Source: Haematobia irritans
Taxonomy: Eukaryota; Arthropoda; Insecta; Diptera; Muscidae
Assembly: GCF_050003625.1 (NCBI RefSeq)
Contig: NC_134398.1
Location: forward strand, 100,171,479-100,235,478
Reading direction: 5' to 3'
DNA: 64,000 nt
A program made the translations under genes and the position numbers. The first letter of the stretch is position 1. Every line of letters begins with the position of its first letter. The notes under the pieces are model-generated. The model did not search any database, was not told where the DNA came from, and saw only the letters and a list, made by a program, of their open reading frames with translations. Below are positions 33,110 through 44,833 of this stretch, one piece after another.

Positions 33110-33622
33110 GTATTACCCTGTGATTCAGTTTGTAATTGTGTTATTGTGTTTTGTTTGAATTTGTAAAATTTCATCTTCGTCAGTGAAATATTCAGCTCTT
33201 TGTTGAACAGGAGCATTTTCAGCGCCATCTTCTGTATTACCTTGTGATTCAGTTTGTAATTGTGTTTTGTTTGAGAGAATTATTTTCCTCTCTTAGCAAG
33301 GGAATTATTTTCTTAGGAGAGGGAATTATTTTCCTCTCCTAACTTATTAATTTCTTGGTGTAGGTTATGGATATAAACTTCTAGTTCATTGTTTCTTTGT
33401 ATTAAATTTGTTTTTATTGTTTCCAGTTCTTTTACTCTATTCACCCTGAACTCGGATAAACTATTTCTGAGAGTATCCATTTTATTTGATATTTCCTAGA
33501 ACTGTTCCTGGGATAGTTTCAATCAGCTGGTTGGTCAGTGCAGCCAACCACTGTATTTTTGTTTTGTTTTAATATTTTTTGGCAGACACACATGCCGAAC
33601 CGCACATTGCCGAACAACTACG

Positions 33623-33956
33623 GTGGTTAGGTTAGGTTAGGTTATGTGGCCGCCCGATGTATCAGGCTCACTTAGACTATTCAGTCCAGTGGTGAACTTT
33701 TCTCTTATCACTGAGTGCTGCCCGATTCCATGTTAAGCTCAATGACAAGGGACCTCCTTTTTATAGCCGAGTCCGAACGGCGTTCCACATTCCAGTGAAA
33801 CCACTTAGAGAAGCTTTGAAACCCTCAGAAATGTCACCAGCATTACTGAGGTGGGATAATCCACCGCTGAAAAACTTTTTGGTGTTCGGTCGTAGCAGGA
33901 ATCGAACCCACGACCTTGTGTATGCAAGGCGGGCATGCTAACCATTGCACTACGGT
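33623..33956 (-). mobile_element. tRNA-headed SINE (S2), minus strand
   Basis: Full SINE in the Jockey-like 5' UTR: TTAGGTTAGGTTAGGTTA at low coordinate (tail), the common 3' body, and the head ending TTGCACTACGGTGG. CTACGGTGG-TTA occurs on both sides (33616-33627 and 33950-33961), which may be a target duplication overlapping the SINE start. The 3' body lacks part of the LINE-like segment found in S1. Confidence 0.8.
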
Positions 33957-34235
33957 GGTTATGCACCCGGTGAAAAAGTTTATGGACCGAAAAATTTGGA
34001 CTCAAGTGGATATTTGACGGTGTAATATTATTCTTTTTGTGGAGCTTTTCTTGTTTGCGACCGATCGATTTGACGTGACCAACTGAAAATTTTCTTGACA
34101 TATTTCTGTCACATATGAAAGAGCTTTGAGAGCTAGAGTTTTTCGTTTAATTTAGCTCAAAAAGTGTTTTTTTTTTTGCCCGAGAGCAAGAGCGGACAAA
34201 CAGAACAGCCCTTTTCTAACTGCCATTTCGAACAC

Positions 34236-35770
34236 TGGTATATTTGACAACTTCTACCTTCCAGTTTTAATAAGTTGCTGTTTATCGATTTTGTCCTCCT
34301 TTCAATCCCTGCAAATATAAGAACATCATAAACCAATTTTTTTCACAAAAGGTTAGCGTCACTGAATGTTACCTGCTAATTGAAGATTCCAAAATGAAGG
34401 GGTTAGTTTTCTGCTGGTGTTTTCTTCCTTTAAGATTTCTTCATACACCATCATTCACATTGATAGACTTATATTGTTTTCTTACTGGTTTTCCATAATT
34501 TCAAAATATTTTTTATATTTTTTTCCCAAACAGTACCGAAAATTATATTATTTTTTACACGATTCCAACTGATAAAAACGATTCCAACCCACGCACAAAC
34601 TTATCGGATATATCGATTATATCGATGACAGGTAGATAAAAGAATTACAGGAAAATTTCATATATTCTACAAGCGTATTTCCTTAAGATTTAACAGTGTT
34701 GAATAATTTTTAGTACGGGTGAACTAAAGTATTTTTCTATGCTAAGTCTTATACATATATATGATAAGCTTGCTAAAATAAAATAAGGCCGATTTATCAC
34801 TTTATAATAAATTTTACCAAATTTAAGAAAACTCGGTTTTAGTTCGGTTCATTTCTACGAATGGTTTGTTATTAGTGAATAAAATGTACTTGCTGAGTTG
34901 CAAATTCTTAAATTTGAGAAGAAATCACTACTAATAAAATTCCATACCTTATTCTACACTGAAAAAAAGCATACCCGTTTCCAAAGATTTTGTCTTTACT
35001 TTAAAAAATTTGGTATTGATTCCGAGCCAAAGAAGCGGAGAATACATGTAAGGATACTTTTAAGACACAATTCTCTTTTAAAATCGGGTTTTGTGTACTT
35101 GTTTCTAGGAAGCAAATTTTAATTTTTCGCTTTTTCAGCTTTTTTTCTTCATATGCTATCAAAGTCCTTTAAAAACAAGTTAACGACGACTTTATTTTCC
35201 AAATTAAGACTCGAATTCTAGTAGAAATTATGCTGTGTTTCAAGTAAAAAACGTATTTAAAATAAAGTGTTGAAAAACATGTCCTATATTTGAATGATGT
35301 TTTGCTTTGTAGTCAAGATGCAAAAAGACAAAAAATTTAACGACAATTTCATTGAATTTAAAGATTTTTTCTAAATTATTAAAGTCAAGTTGACCTTAGC
35401 CCAAACATTTTTTCTTTTATGTTATGATATCCATTTTTAAATCAAATCACTTAATTATAAGGACAATACGACTTCATTGAAAAGTTTATCGACCTTTGGT
35501 CAAGGAAAAAAACTTTATACTAGAGAAATGCGTCTTCTATGCTAAGCAAAATTTGCATTCGTATTTTAAAGACATGAAATCTTTGACCTCACGACAATAT
35601 TTTTTTCAGTGTAGTTAACGAACTATTTCTAACTGTTTTCTGTTTAGGATTTTTATTGAAACAATTAAATTTGATCATTTTACACAGAAATTTAACTTAA
35701 TGGAAATAGAATATTTTAACTAAATTGATGAAAAATATTTCCTTTAGTTTTGGAGGCACGATGTGCCAAG
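34236..35770. mobile_element. MITE-3 copy, left end missing, carrying MITE-1
   Basis: It aligns with MITE-3 at 24283-25649 from TTTTAATAAGTTGCTGT to CCTTTAGTTTTGGAGGCAC. It is interrupted at its CTTATTC-TA-GTTAA site by the MITE-1 at 34957-35611. The uninterrupted sequences at 25515-25540 and 37981-38005 act as natural empty sites. Confidence 0.75.
34957..35611 (+). mobile_element. MITE-1, complete reference copy
   Basis: The 655-bp element has ends CACTGAAAAAAAGCAT and CACTGAAAAAAATATTGTCG (inverted). TA flanks both sides (34955-34956, 35612-35613). The empty site in sister MITE-3 copies proves the boundaries. The interior is non-coding, with AAAGTCCTTTAAA, GTCTTTAAAATAAAG and AAAGACAAC words. 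TA duplication and CACTG ends fit a Tc1/mariner-dependent MITE. Confidence 0.9.
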
Positions 35771-35885
35771 TTCCAACTCGATAGTGTGTTTCGTTCGCAA
35801 GTTTAGCGCGATTTCAACAGACGGACGGACACCGCTAGATCGATTCAGATTCAACCTGATAACAATGCAAAATGTATTCATAGCG
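35755..35885 (+). repeat. GTCGG-hairpin repeat, tail fragment
   Basis: CAACAGACGGACGGACAC and CTAGATCGATTCAGA match the distal part of the repeat at 3356-4495 (GACGGACGAACGGACACC). Confidence 0.5.
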
Positions 35886-35945
35886 TAATAAATTCTTATT
35901 CCGAATCCATACAAAAGTCAATAATAACTCCTTGACATTCCAACA

Positions 35946-36640
35946 CTAAAAAAAAGTTTACTTCGATCCAAAGATTTTGACCTTCCTTTAAGGATTTTGG
36001 TATTGATTCCGAGCCAAAGATGTGGCTTCTTTAAAATAAAGAAATTTTTTCGCGACCTATCTGGCTTTCAATCTAGGACCAATAAAATTAAAATTAGGAT
36101 ACAGATCTTATTTATTAAATTTTCATTCTATTTTCGCGGTTTATTAATAAAGGTACTCACGTACAAATAAATGCCAGTTTAAAAATCCAAACTAAAACGG
36201 ATACTTCAAAGTAAAAATGTTTTCTTAATTCAAAAAAAAAAACTTTAATCAAAGACGCTAAATCTTCAAAATAAGTCTTAGCCTATATTTGAAGCGTTTT
36301 TATCTTTAATCTAAAGTTTCAATATTTCACTTAATTGAAGGACAATTTCTTTAAATCAAAAATGTGTTTCTCTATTTTAAGGAAAATTAGACTTAGTTCA
36401 AAGTCATGCGACTTTAACGAAGGGACGCAATTTTACAAAATTTGTGTCCTAAATTTAATGAAAAAAGTTTTTGAAGCAAAGATTACAAACTTTATTTTAA
36501 TTAAAATTTCATTATTTTAAAGGAATTTGTCCTTAATATTTTGTAAATTTTGCTTCCTAAAATTTAGGTTGCGTAATCTTTAAGATTTCTTCGATTTAAA
36601 GTTGTTTCCGCGAATCACAAGGGATGAGGGCAACATTTGG
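35946..36640. mobile_element. diverged relative of MITE-1
   Basis: It starts CACTAAAAAAAAGTTTAC, followed by TCCAAAGATTTTGACCTTCC and GGTATTGATTCCGAGCCAAA, as in MITE-1. The rest keeps only AAAGAC/CTTTAAA-type words up to TTTGCTTCCTAAAATTTAGG (36549). The frame 36335-36520 is spurious. Confidence 0.5.
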
Positions 36641-36835
36641 CATCTTTCTGCAAAAATATCTTATTTTTTTTAATTTCAGAAATAGGAACTGGGAGTTAGC
36701 GTATCTAATTACTGTAATTATTTATTGAGCATGGTTAGCATTTCTAAATGTTATCGAAAATAATTTGCTATAATTTAAGTAGACATATTTTATTCATAAT
36801 TATGTTTTATTGATTCTAAGAAAATACTTTACCTA

Positions 36836-38136
36836 CACCCAGAAAAAAGTGACCCCTTCTTTAAGTTAAAATGAACTCATTGTGAAGAAAGTTGAACTTC
36901 GTATAGCGCCAAAGACATTTTTGTTTGTTTGAACGATGTGATTTTCGTAGAAATTAGGTATAATGCATTCCATATATTAGTTAACATTTTCCTATATTTA
37001 TGTACCACTATACTACAGAATGAAAAAATTTAACTGATTTGAATTCATATATGGAATGATTTTATTGAAATTTTTTCATTCACATGGACAAATCTTACAC
37101 ATTTGTGGTAAAACTTTTACTTCATAATTAGAACTGCTTACCTTCGTTTTTAAATACAATTTTATTTATTTATATAAGCAATTTTATCTTCAATAAAAGA
37201 CATGTTTTATTAATATATTGAATATATTTATTAAGAATCAACAGCATCGAATCTCCTTGAAATATTAGTTTATTATTCCGCTGTTTCCAATTTCCATGTG
37301 ATATTATCAACTGTAAAACGCACTTTTTCTTCTTCTTGTACTTTTCACTTTTAATAAGTTGCTGCCTAACGATTTTGTCCTCCTTTTACAATTTCAATAC
37401 CTACAAATATAAAAAATCATAAACCATTTTTGTTACAAAAGGTTAGCGTCACTGAATATTACCTGATAATTGAAGATTCCAAAATGAAGACAAATGAAAG
37501 GGTTGTTATTATTTTATTATTTTACCATATTATTTTTTAACAATCTTTCCGTATACCACAACAACGCGATTCCAACTAAAAAAACAACCCACGCGCAAAC
37601 ATATCGATTACACCCACGCGCAAACACATCGATTGCGATGACAGGTATCGATTACAGGTAGACAATAGAAATATAGGAAAATTTCCTATATTCTAACAAG
37701 TGTGTTTCCTTAAGTTTTGAAAGGATTGCATACTTCTTAGTACGAATGAACTAAAATATTTTTCTATGCCAAGTGTTGTTCGTATGTATGAAAAACTTTC
37801 TATTATAAAGGAAGTCGCAATTATCATTTTATAAGAAATTTTACTAATTTTGAGGAAACTTGGTTTTAGTTCGGTTTTTGTTTATTTTTACGAATGCTTT
37901 GTTATCGGTGAATAAAATTTTCTTGTTCAGTAGTAAATTCTTATACCCAGCGAAGAAAATAGTATGAGTAAAATTCCATGCCTTATTCTAGTTAATGAAC
38001 TATTCCTAACTGCTTACAGTTTAGGATTTTTTTACTGAAACGAGTAAATTTTATTATTTCTCACAAAAATTTACCTTAATGGAAATAAAATGGATAAACT
38101 ATATTGATGAAAAATTTTTCCTTTAGTTTCGAAGGC
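36836..38136 (+). mobile_element. MITE-3 copy, right end truncated
   Basis: Starts CACCCAGAAAAAAGTGACC, preceded by TA. It aligns with 24283-25649 throughout, ending at CCTTTAGTTTCGAAGGCA without the final TTTCTTCTGGATG. A local duplication of CACCCACGCGCAAACA (about 37613) distinguishes it. Confidence 0.75.
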
Positions 38137-38786
38137 ATTAAATGGGTTTATAAGTGAGTTATGCTGCTAATGGTCTAAATTGTTACAAATTCAATGCACA
38201 TGGATTTAATGAAATATAACCGTGGCACAGTGCCTTAGTACATATTCAATGGCGGCAAGAATGTATCTTATTTTTAAAAGCAGCCCCTATATGTAGGTTC
38301 TTATGTACACCTATATACATATTTGCATGTATATACAAAAGACAAATGTGTACATGTACGTATATATTTAGCAAACATATTTATAATGTCTGCAAACAAC
38401 CGTACAAGCTTTTAATACCCGTACATTCTATATATGTTTTGAATTTTTGTAAATACGGAGAAATTTCGAAAAATGCTAAATTGTCTCTTTACTTCAAATC
38501 TTTTAAACACAAAAACATGTCCGGCGGCACTATGGGGGATTTACTAGACATATGGAAATAGAATGTTCTTCACGCAAAGAAAAATCTAAATAGTAAATAT
38601 TATTTATATCCCAGCAAAAAAAAAAAATTCAAGAAGTTCTTCCTGAGTCATTACTTATAAAAACATCCAAAAATTCTCTTCTAGAAGAAAGAAGTTCTTT
38701 TGTGATGATATATAAAAATCCTTTGTTTTACGTAATTTTCCCAATAAATTCAAAATTTCAGAATTTTACTGCGCCACAGCAAGGAG
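38137..38786. other. mostly unassigned; MITE-8 fragment at 38612-38700
   Basis: CCCAGCAAAAAAAAAAAATT and AAGAAGTTCTTCCTGAG near 38612 are a MITE-8 end; the remaining sequence has no recognised feature. The frame 38346-38561 shows no family signature. Confidence 0.4.
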
Positions 38787-40502
38787 CCAACGTGGTGCAA
38801 TGGTTAGCATGCCCGCCTTGCATACACACACTGAAAAAATATTTTCGTGAGGTCAAAGATTTCATGTCTTTAAAATACGAATGCAAATTTTGCTTAGCAT
38901 AACATAGAAGACGCATTTCTCTAATATAAAGTTTTTTTGCCTTGTCCAAAGGTCGATAAACTTTTCAATGAAGTCGTATTGTTTTTATAATTAAGTGATT
39001 TCACTTAAAAATCGGTATCATACCATAAAAGAAACCGGATAATAAAAAAATTGGTATTTTCGGTTAACCGCGAAAACCGGGGTTTGACCATCGGTTAGCC
39101 GGTTTTCTGTATTTCAACGAAGTTTCTTTCTATTTTTCATATATTTCTTCCAAAAGTGGAACTTTTTGCAGAGATATAGTGAAGTTGAGAAACAAATGAC
39201 TACCCTACGGGAAATTAGTGCAAATTGCCACTAATGGACCCATTACAGGGCTGGTACTAGTGCTCCAGTTTATCAACATTTTTAAATGTCATATAATTTA
39301 TTCATTTTTATACTCACTTGATATTAAAATCTTTTTGAATCCACGCTTTTACTACAACTATCAGAATTATTTATTGTTCAACATACTCCTTTTTGGTGCG
39401 ATATGGATGGAAACAGGGTCCTAAAAGTTTGTCCCAGACTGTTTCATGAGCAGTTGTCTATGGGGAAGTCCTACTAAGTTGTTCCAGGACGTGTCGTTTG
39501 GGATGAGTCCCAGTCGTGTCGTAGAGTGTAATTTTTCCCAGCCAATGAAAAATCCATGTTAAAGTGACCGGTACGGTTCCATATGCTTGGACCAGAACTG
39601 TGACTGGTCCATACACACCAGGGATTAACCCCCTGTACCGGTCCTGGGTTGATCCATTTCCCTTAGGGTATTTACTTACAATAAGTAAATTAAGAGATTT
39701 TATTCAAACGACATTGCACTTAGTTGTAAAGCCCTTTCTTTAAGCGCAAATAATACCGGATAACTACAATAATAGTCGGATAACTACAATCAGTCAACGA
39801 GTATTTAATTACAATGAATTTTTATTTATATATATTTTTTTATATAATGAGTATTTAAAACTCAATTTCACTAATTTTTATAATTTCGGTTTTACCCGTC
39901 TAACCGGTTTTGAGCAAAATAAAAAACAGCAAACCGTCTTAAAAAAAAAAACGGTTATTTGGTTATTTGGTTACTAATCAAAAAATCGTTCAAATATAGT
40001 ACATGTTTTTCAACACTTTATTTTAAAGACGTTTTTTACTTGAAACATAGCTAATTTCTACTGGAAGTCGAGTCCTCATTTGGCAAATAATGTTGTCGTT
40101 AACTCGTCTTTAAAGGACTTTGATAGCATATGAAGAAAAAATTCTCCGCTTCTTTGGCTCGGAATCAATACCAAATTTTTAAAGTAAAGACAAAATCTTT
40201 AGAACTGGGCATGCTTTTTTTCAGTGCAGGGTCGTGGGTTCAAACCCAGATTCGACCAAACACCAAACAGTTTTTCAGCAGTGGATTATCTCACCTCAGC
40301 TTCTTTAAGTGGTTTCACTGCTATGTGGAACGCCGTTCGGACTCGGATATACAAAGGAGGTCCCTTGTCATTGAGCTTAACATAGAATCGGGCAGCACTC
40401 AGTGATAAGAGAGAAGATGACCACTGTGGTATCACAATGGACTGAATACTCTAAGTGAGCCTGAAATATGGGGCTGCCACTATACCTAACTTAACCTAAC
40501 CT
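38787..40502 (+). mobile_element. SINE S3 interrupted by MITE-1
   Basis: The head GTGGTGCAATGGTTAGCATG to GCCTTGCATACACA lies at 38790-38828. It continues at 40227 with CAGGGTCGTGGGTTCAAACC, the SINE body and the common LINE-like 3' end, ending CCTAACTTAACCTAACC (40502). The MITE-1 copy (38829-40226) sits in the anticodon-loop region of the tRNA-like head. Confidence 0.85.
38829..40226 (-). mobile_element. MITE-1 copy (in SINE S3), itself enlarged by an insertion
   Basis: Ends CACTGAAAAAATATTTTCG (38829) and CAGTG (40222-40226), flanked by CA (38827-38828, 40227-40228). At 1398 bp it is about twice the usual length. Between about 39035 and 39965 lies foreign sequence bounded by CCGGATAATAAAAAAATTGG and AAACGGTTATTTGGTTA, rich in CGGTTAACC-like words. 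It contains a GC-richer block (39230-39665) with repeated GTCCCAG / CTGGGAC-like words. That inner insert is unassigned. Confidence 0.75.
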
Positions 40503-40692
40503 CAGAACCAATAAAACAATAGAAAATTCCAAAGAAATATTTGAATTATATTGAAAATATAGAATATTAGCTAGTATTATTCAAATAATCTTTACGTAGA
40601 GATAAAAGTCGAAGAAGTCAAATTGTTCCCTAATTGTTTGAAATGTATTCCGAAATAACATCACATCTGAAGAACTAATGCGAAATCAATGT

Positions 40693-41630
40693 AGTGCGTA
40701 GGTTAGGTTAGGTATAGTAGCAGCCCAATCTATCAACCTCACTTAGACTGTTCAGTCCATTGTGATACCACAGTAGTGGCGAACTTCTCTCTTAACACTG
40801 AGTGCTGCCCGATTCTATGTTTAGCTCAATGATAAAGGGTCTCTTTTTTATAGCCGAATACGAACGGCGTTCCACATTGCGGTGAAACCAATTAGATAAG
40901 CTTTGAAACACTCAGAAATGTCATCAGCGACCCTACACTGAAAAAAAAGCATACTCGGTTCCAAAGATTATGTCTTTACTTTAAAAAATTTGGTATTGAT
41001 TCCGAGCCAAAGAAGCGGAGAATACAAGTAAGGATACTTTTAAGACACAATTCACTTTTAAATTTAAGTTTTGTGTACTTGCTTCCAGGAAGCAATTTTT
41101 AATTTTTCGCTTTCTCCGCTTTTTTTCTTCATATGCTATCAAAGTCCTTTAAAAACGAGTTAACTGCAACTTTATTTTCCATATTAGGACTCGACTTCCA
41201 GTAGAAATTATGCTATGTTTGAAGTAAAAAACTTCTTTAAAATAAAGTTTTGAAAAACATGTCCTATATTTGAACGATTTTTTGCTTTGTAGTCAAGATG
41301 CAAAAAGACAACAAATTTAAAGACAATTTCATTAAATTTAAAGAATTTTTCTGAATTATTAAAGTCAAGTTGGCCTTAGCCTTATAAATTTTTTCTTTCA
41401 TGTTAAGATATCCATTTTTAAGTCAAATCACTTTATTATAAGGACAATACGACTTCATTGGAAAGTTTATCGACTTTTGGACAAGGAAAATAACTTTATT
41501 TTAGAGAAATGCGTCTTCTATGCTAAGCAAAATTTGTATTCGTATTTTTAGGACATGAAATCTTTGACCTCACGACAATATTTTTTTCAGTGTATGTATG
41601 CAAGGCGGGGATGCTTTTTGGCTGGGATGT
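40693..41630 (-). mobile_element. SINE S4 interrupted by MITE-1
   Basis: From low coordinate: tail GGTTAGGTTAGGTATAG, common 3' end, body to GAAATGTCATCAGCGACCC. After the MITE it resumes with ATGTATGCAAGGCGGGGATGC (minus its last base), the tRNA-like head in reverse. The part between GTCAYCAGC and CGACC is deleted. The MITE (40936-41592) is at the same head position as in S3. Confidence 0.8.
40936..41592 (+). mobile_element. MITE-1 copy (in SINE S4)
   Basis: The 657-bp element starts CACTGAAAAAAAAGCATAC and ends CAATATTTTTTTCAGTG, with TA on both sides (40934-40935, 41593-41594). Relative to the SINE it has the same orientation as the S3 insertion. Confidence 0.88.
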
Positions 41631-41838
41631 CAATTTTCCACCGGGGACATTACATTTCAATTGTATAAAACGAGGGCGTTTGCTCCGAATTATCCAGTAA
41701 TCGGAATTGACTTTATGATCAGCGTTGTCACAACAAAATTTTATTTTGGACCAAAAAAAATTCCACCAGCTGACCATTTTTCAAAATTCAAGAAAAAGCG
41801 TTTAAAACTTAATTTTTGGCTGCACGTTATACGTAGTA

Positions 41839-42290
41839 GCACAGCAAAAAAAGCGTCGCCAAAAAAATGTAGTGAAAATGTTTGTTTTGGATTCGGAATC
41901 GGTGCAAATTTGGCGCAGAAGCGATGAATTTAACATGCTTGTCATAGGCTTGTCATAGGACGCATGTTCACCATTTCAACAGCCGTTGCACTGAATTTGC
42001 ATCACTTCTTAAGGTGTGATCCGAATTCAGTGTTTTGGATGTGAATTTAATTTTTTGATATGATATTTTGCCAAATAAATAATTTTTATAAACATTTGAC
42101 CTAAATTTAGTATTTCGTGCTCTGTTTTTAACCTTTTTCAAATAGGTGAAGTTAAAATTACCCATTATAAGCGAGTTATAAAAAATTGAAGTAAAGGAAC
42201 TTCCTGTGTAGTTAAAATAAAGCACATCTTTGGGAGGGAATTTTTGGAAGTGCTTTTGAAGTTGTGCCTTTAGAAGAACTTCTAATTTGT
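41839..42290 (+). mobile_element. MITE-8 copy, 3' end decayed
   Basis: Starts ACAGCAAAAAAAGCGTCGCC and follows the family: GAAGCGATGAATTTAACATG, TGTCATAGGACGCATG, TTGAATTTGCATCACTTC-type, AAGAACTTCTAATTTG at the end. The frames at 41598-41927 and 41968-42225 overlap it and lack family features. Confidence 0.65.
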
Positions 42291-42697
42291 TTGTAAATAA
42301 TTACAAAAAATATGTACATGTATAGCAATTAATACATTTAATGCAAGTTGTAATACAACTATGGTAATTATGAGTTTAAAGCATTCGTAGCTATAGCTGT
42401 CTTCATGTTAGCTTAAAATTTATAAATTTAAAATTTATAATTGTAAGTTAAGTAAAAAAATTAAAAAAGATTATTGAATCCGCGATTTTCGTGATTAAAA
42501 TTAAATTGATAGATAGATAATATTACAAATTGATTTAAATATACATTACTTTCTTATTTATCTCAGCAATTACATATTTGATGCTTAACTTATACTACAA
42601 CTAGTGTCTAACCAATAGTTTATTTATTGACATCAGTAGATTTATAGTCATAAAATATCCTAAGATTAATATAGATTAACAATTTTAGATGACCATG
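42291..42697. other. no recognisable feature
   Basis: AT-rich with a short direct repeat AATTTATAAATTTAAAATTT near 42417. No gene seen. Confidence 0.4.
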
Positions 42698-42699
42698 TA

Positions 42700-43708
42700 C
42701 ACGCAGAGAAGAAACATGATTGTCACAATCATATTCAAAGAGCAAAATAATATGATAGGAGCTATTTTTGCGGCGACCATGTAACATTTTAACCTGCAAC
42801 CATGTTGGCTCAGTGAACATGGTTCTAAGAAAAATGTAATTGTCCTCATCTAAAATGTTATTATATTGATAAAAAGAATTTTGTTTAAATGAAAAGACAA
42901 TGGTCACGATTTAAAATGTTATGGTATTCATTAAAAATGTGTTTCTCCTAGTAAAAAGATCATGGTCACAACCTAAATTGTTTTGATCTTTATGAAAAAA
43001 CTTTTTTCGTCGTCGAAAAAAGGACGCCACTTGAGAAAAGAAAACACCAAATTAACTTTATTTGTTTGTTTTTATTGTACAAACGCAGACATCATGTAAC
43101 TGCAAATAAAAATAAATGATACCATATAGCAAAATGCAGAACAAAAACAGGTACATTTTTTCAATTACACTTTCCTTTTTTGTGTTCACATAAAACCACG
43201 TGCCACTTCTGAATAAATAAATTAACACAGTAAATCCGTATTCTCCGTCCATTTCAATAAACAATCAACACACGACTGACGCGCAAAATGAAAATCGTGT
43301 GTACCTGCTCAATGTTTTTATAAAATTCTTTTCGCTGCAAACAAGTTAAAAAATTAAATGGTCACGAAAAAAATGTAAATGGTCTTTATGATCATGTAAT
43401 GGTTCTAGACATGTCTATACTTAACCTATAAAAATGCTTTTTTCCCTGTAAACAAGTAAAAAAAAAATGAGTGGTCAGGTACATGATTTTCCCGACCATT
43501 TAATGGTCTCAAATTCTATCATTTAAATGATAGAACATGTTTGCGGTATTTGAGAACCATTCAAATGCTTATTGCCACCATACATTTTTCTCCGCTCGAA
43601 AACTATTTTTACAAAGACAAAATACATGGTTTTCGCGGCAATTACATGCTCTAGATAAGCATAAAATGGATGCGGCAACCATGTCCAAACATGGTTTTTC
43701 TGTGCGTG
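42700..43708. mobile_element. MITE-5, long (1-kb) copy saturated with CATGGT words
   Basis: Ends CACGCAGAGAAGAAACATG and (inverted) CACGCACAGAAAAACCATG, with TA on both sides (42698-42699, 43709-43710). GACCATG, CAACCATG, ATGGTCAC, CATGGTT and AATGGTCT words recur over the whole length. No transposase. Open frames at 43058-43264 and 43523-43843 have no recognisable domain and follow the words. Confidence 0.8.
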
Positions 43709-43829
43709 TATGTGCTCAAGTCTCAATCTTATTATTTTAATGGGAGCTTTTCTATTAAAATCATCGAGATGGAGACTTGTATAACTTTCTATTGTTGATT
43801 TGTTGGGATTTACATTTCTATACCAGATT

Positions 43830-44060
43830 CTTGATTTCTTCAAATATTACTAGTGGAAATTTGAGACCATTTTTCGCAGTCATGTCTGCAAATTTATATC
43901 CGCTTATATTACAGTGAGCTGGCGCCCCTCAAATAACGATATTTGAGTGTCTATGAATGAACTCACTTATAATAGACTCTGGTTGAAGATATTTTGATTG
44001 AAGAAAATGAATCAGAGCTAATAGCATATTTAGCCCTTTTATTAGATATATGTTACATTT
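43830..44060 (-). pseudogene. decayed LINE RNase H fragment
   Basis: The minus strand reads SDSFSSIKIF-like, then FIHRHSNIVI, a stop, APAHCNISGYKFADMTAKNG. This matches the last third of a LINE RNase H (usual form: P-H-x-GI-GNE-ADxLAK). Frames are broken. It differs from the RNase H of copy L3, so it is from another LINE family. Confidence 0.5.
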
Positions 44061-44399
44061 TTTGAAGAATGAAACTATACGGAGGAAGAATGGACATTTT
44101 TTATGATCCTATCATCTTGTACAATACTGTTGGACACGTTGTCTGCAGAAAATTGTGTGATGCAATTTTTTATGTCAAACTTCCTGTAAAATTCACTTTT
44201 TAGACTTAGCGTACTTTGGAAAAGAGACATCGATATGTTCTTTACACTATCACGTTCAGCATAGAACAGTAACCATTACATTTGCATAAAGTTTGGAAGT
44301 TTGTGTTCTCCTGAATAATTTAATGTAATGCTTTAAAATATATGAGTGTGATACCTTTTATGGTTCTTCTTATCGGAGTGTAACACTTTGTGAATATGT

Positions 44400-44725
44400 T
44401 TTTCCTTTAGAATTAATCGATTCCACAACAAAATTGCTTATTTCCCGAAATTAGTAGTATCAATAACAGAATTAATTAGACATTGATTAAAATTTCAATT
44501 GCACCTTAATGTTTTATTTGATTCAATTGATTTTGATGACAAAAATCATGATAATTGATCAGAATCAGCCAATTATTTAGTTTAACTTCACATCCTATTT
44601 CATTTTATTTTTTGATTGACTCAATTAAAAATTGCATATGATGTAGCACTTTCTTCTGTTAAGTGGTAACAATGGAATTAACTACCGCAATAGTGAATTC
44701 AATTTCCAATGCGTTTTTGCTTAGT
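44400..44725. repeat. MITE-7-like region rich in CAATTAATTG-type words
   Basis: AATTAATTAGACATTGATTA, TTCAATTGCACC, TTGATTCAATTGATTTTGAT and TGATAATTGATCAGAATC recur. A right end TTTTGCTTAGTG followed by TA is at about 44727. It resembles the interior of MITE-7 (53998-54231). Confidence 0.45.
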
Positions 44726-44833
44726 GTAAAGGTTGCCGAAACTTAAACTTAAATAAACTAATGTCTAATGTCTAATGCCTAAATTCATAATTTAATGACA
44801 GTTTATCGAAGGAATTTATATAGTAGTATTAGG

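Larger units (their letters stand above)
27544..33480 (-). pseudogene. Jockey-like ORF1, split by two insertions
   Basis: It starts at the ATG at 33480 with MDTLRNSLSEFRVNRVKELE and a long Leu/Asn/Glu heptad-like stretch to HNLHQEINKLGEE (likely coiled coil). Then comes ESQGNTEDGAENAPVQQRAE, which is duplicated (second copy in the 31631-31852 piece), then a basic RKSKKNQTS stretch. The end is GKTLPIQTNKTLQDKNM to ISLEENFSAVFE (27788-27547). No CCHC knuckles of the usual Jockey Gag are visible. LINE L3 (31861-33109) and a 3.8-kb TIR element (27791-31628) interrupt it. Between 33118 and 33300 the duplicated segment and frameshifts blur the frame. Confidence 0.7.
21461..34230 (-). mobile_element. 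Jockey-like LINE split by six nested insertions
   Basis: Reading from high to low coordinate: 5' UTR (about 34230-33961), SINE, 5' UTR and ORF1 start (33620-33118), LINE copy L3, ORF1 middle (31852-31631), a 3.8-kb TIR element, ORF1 end and ORF2 start (27788-27336), SINE, endonuclease to early RT (26985-25652), a 1.37-kb TIR element, RT (24280-24164), LINE copy L2, RT with FADD (21971-21461), then mariner. At four junctions, deleting the insert and one target duplication restores the reading frame. The 3' end is lost. Confidence 0.85.

Noticed and set aside
41598..41927. 109-residue gene
   Set aside because: It overlaps a SINE head and a MITE-8 end and shows no domain or codon signal.
43523..43843. 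106-residue gene at the right end of the CATGGT element
   Set aside because: It spans the MITE-5 boundary and is opposed by another frame in the same repeated words.
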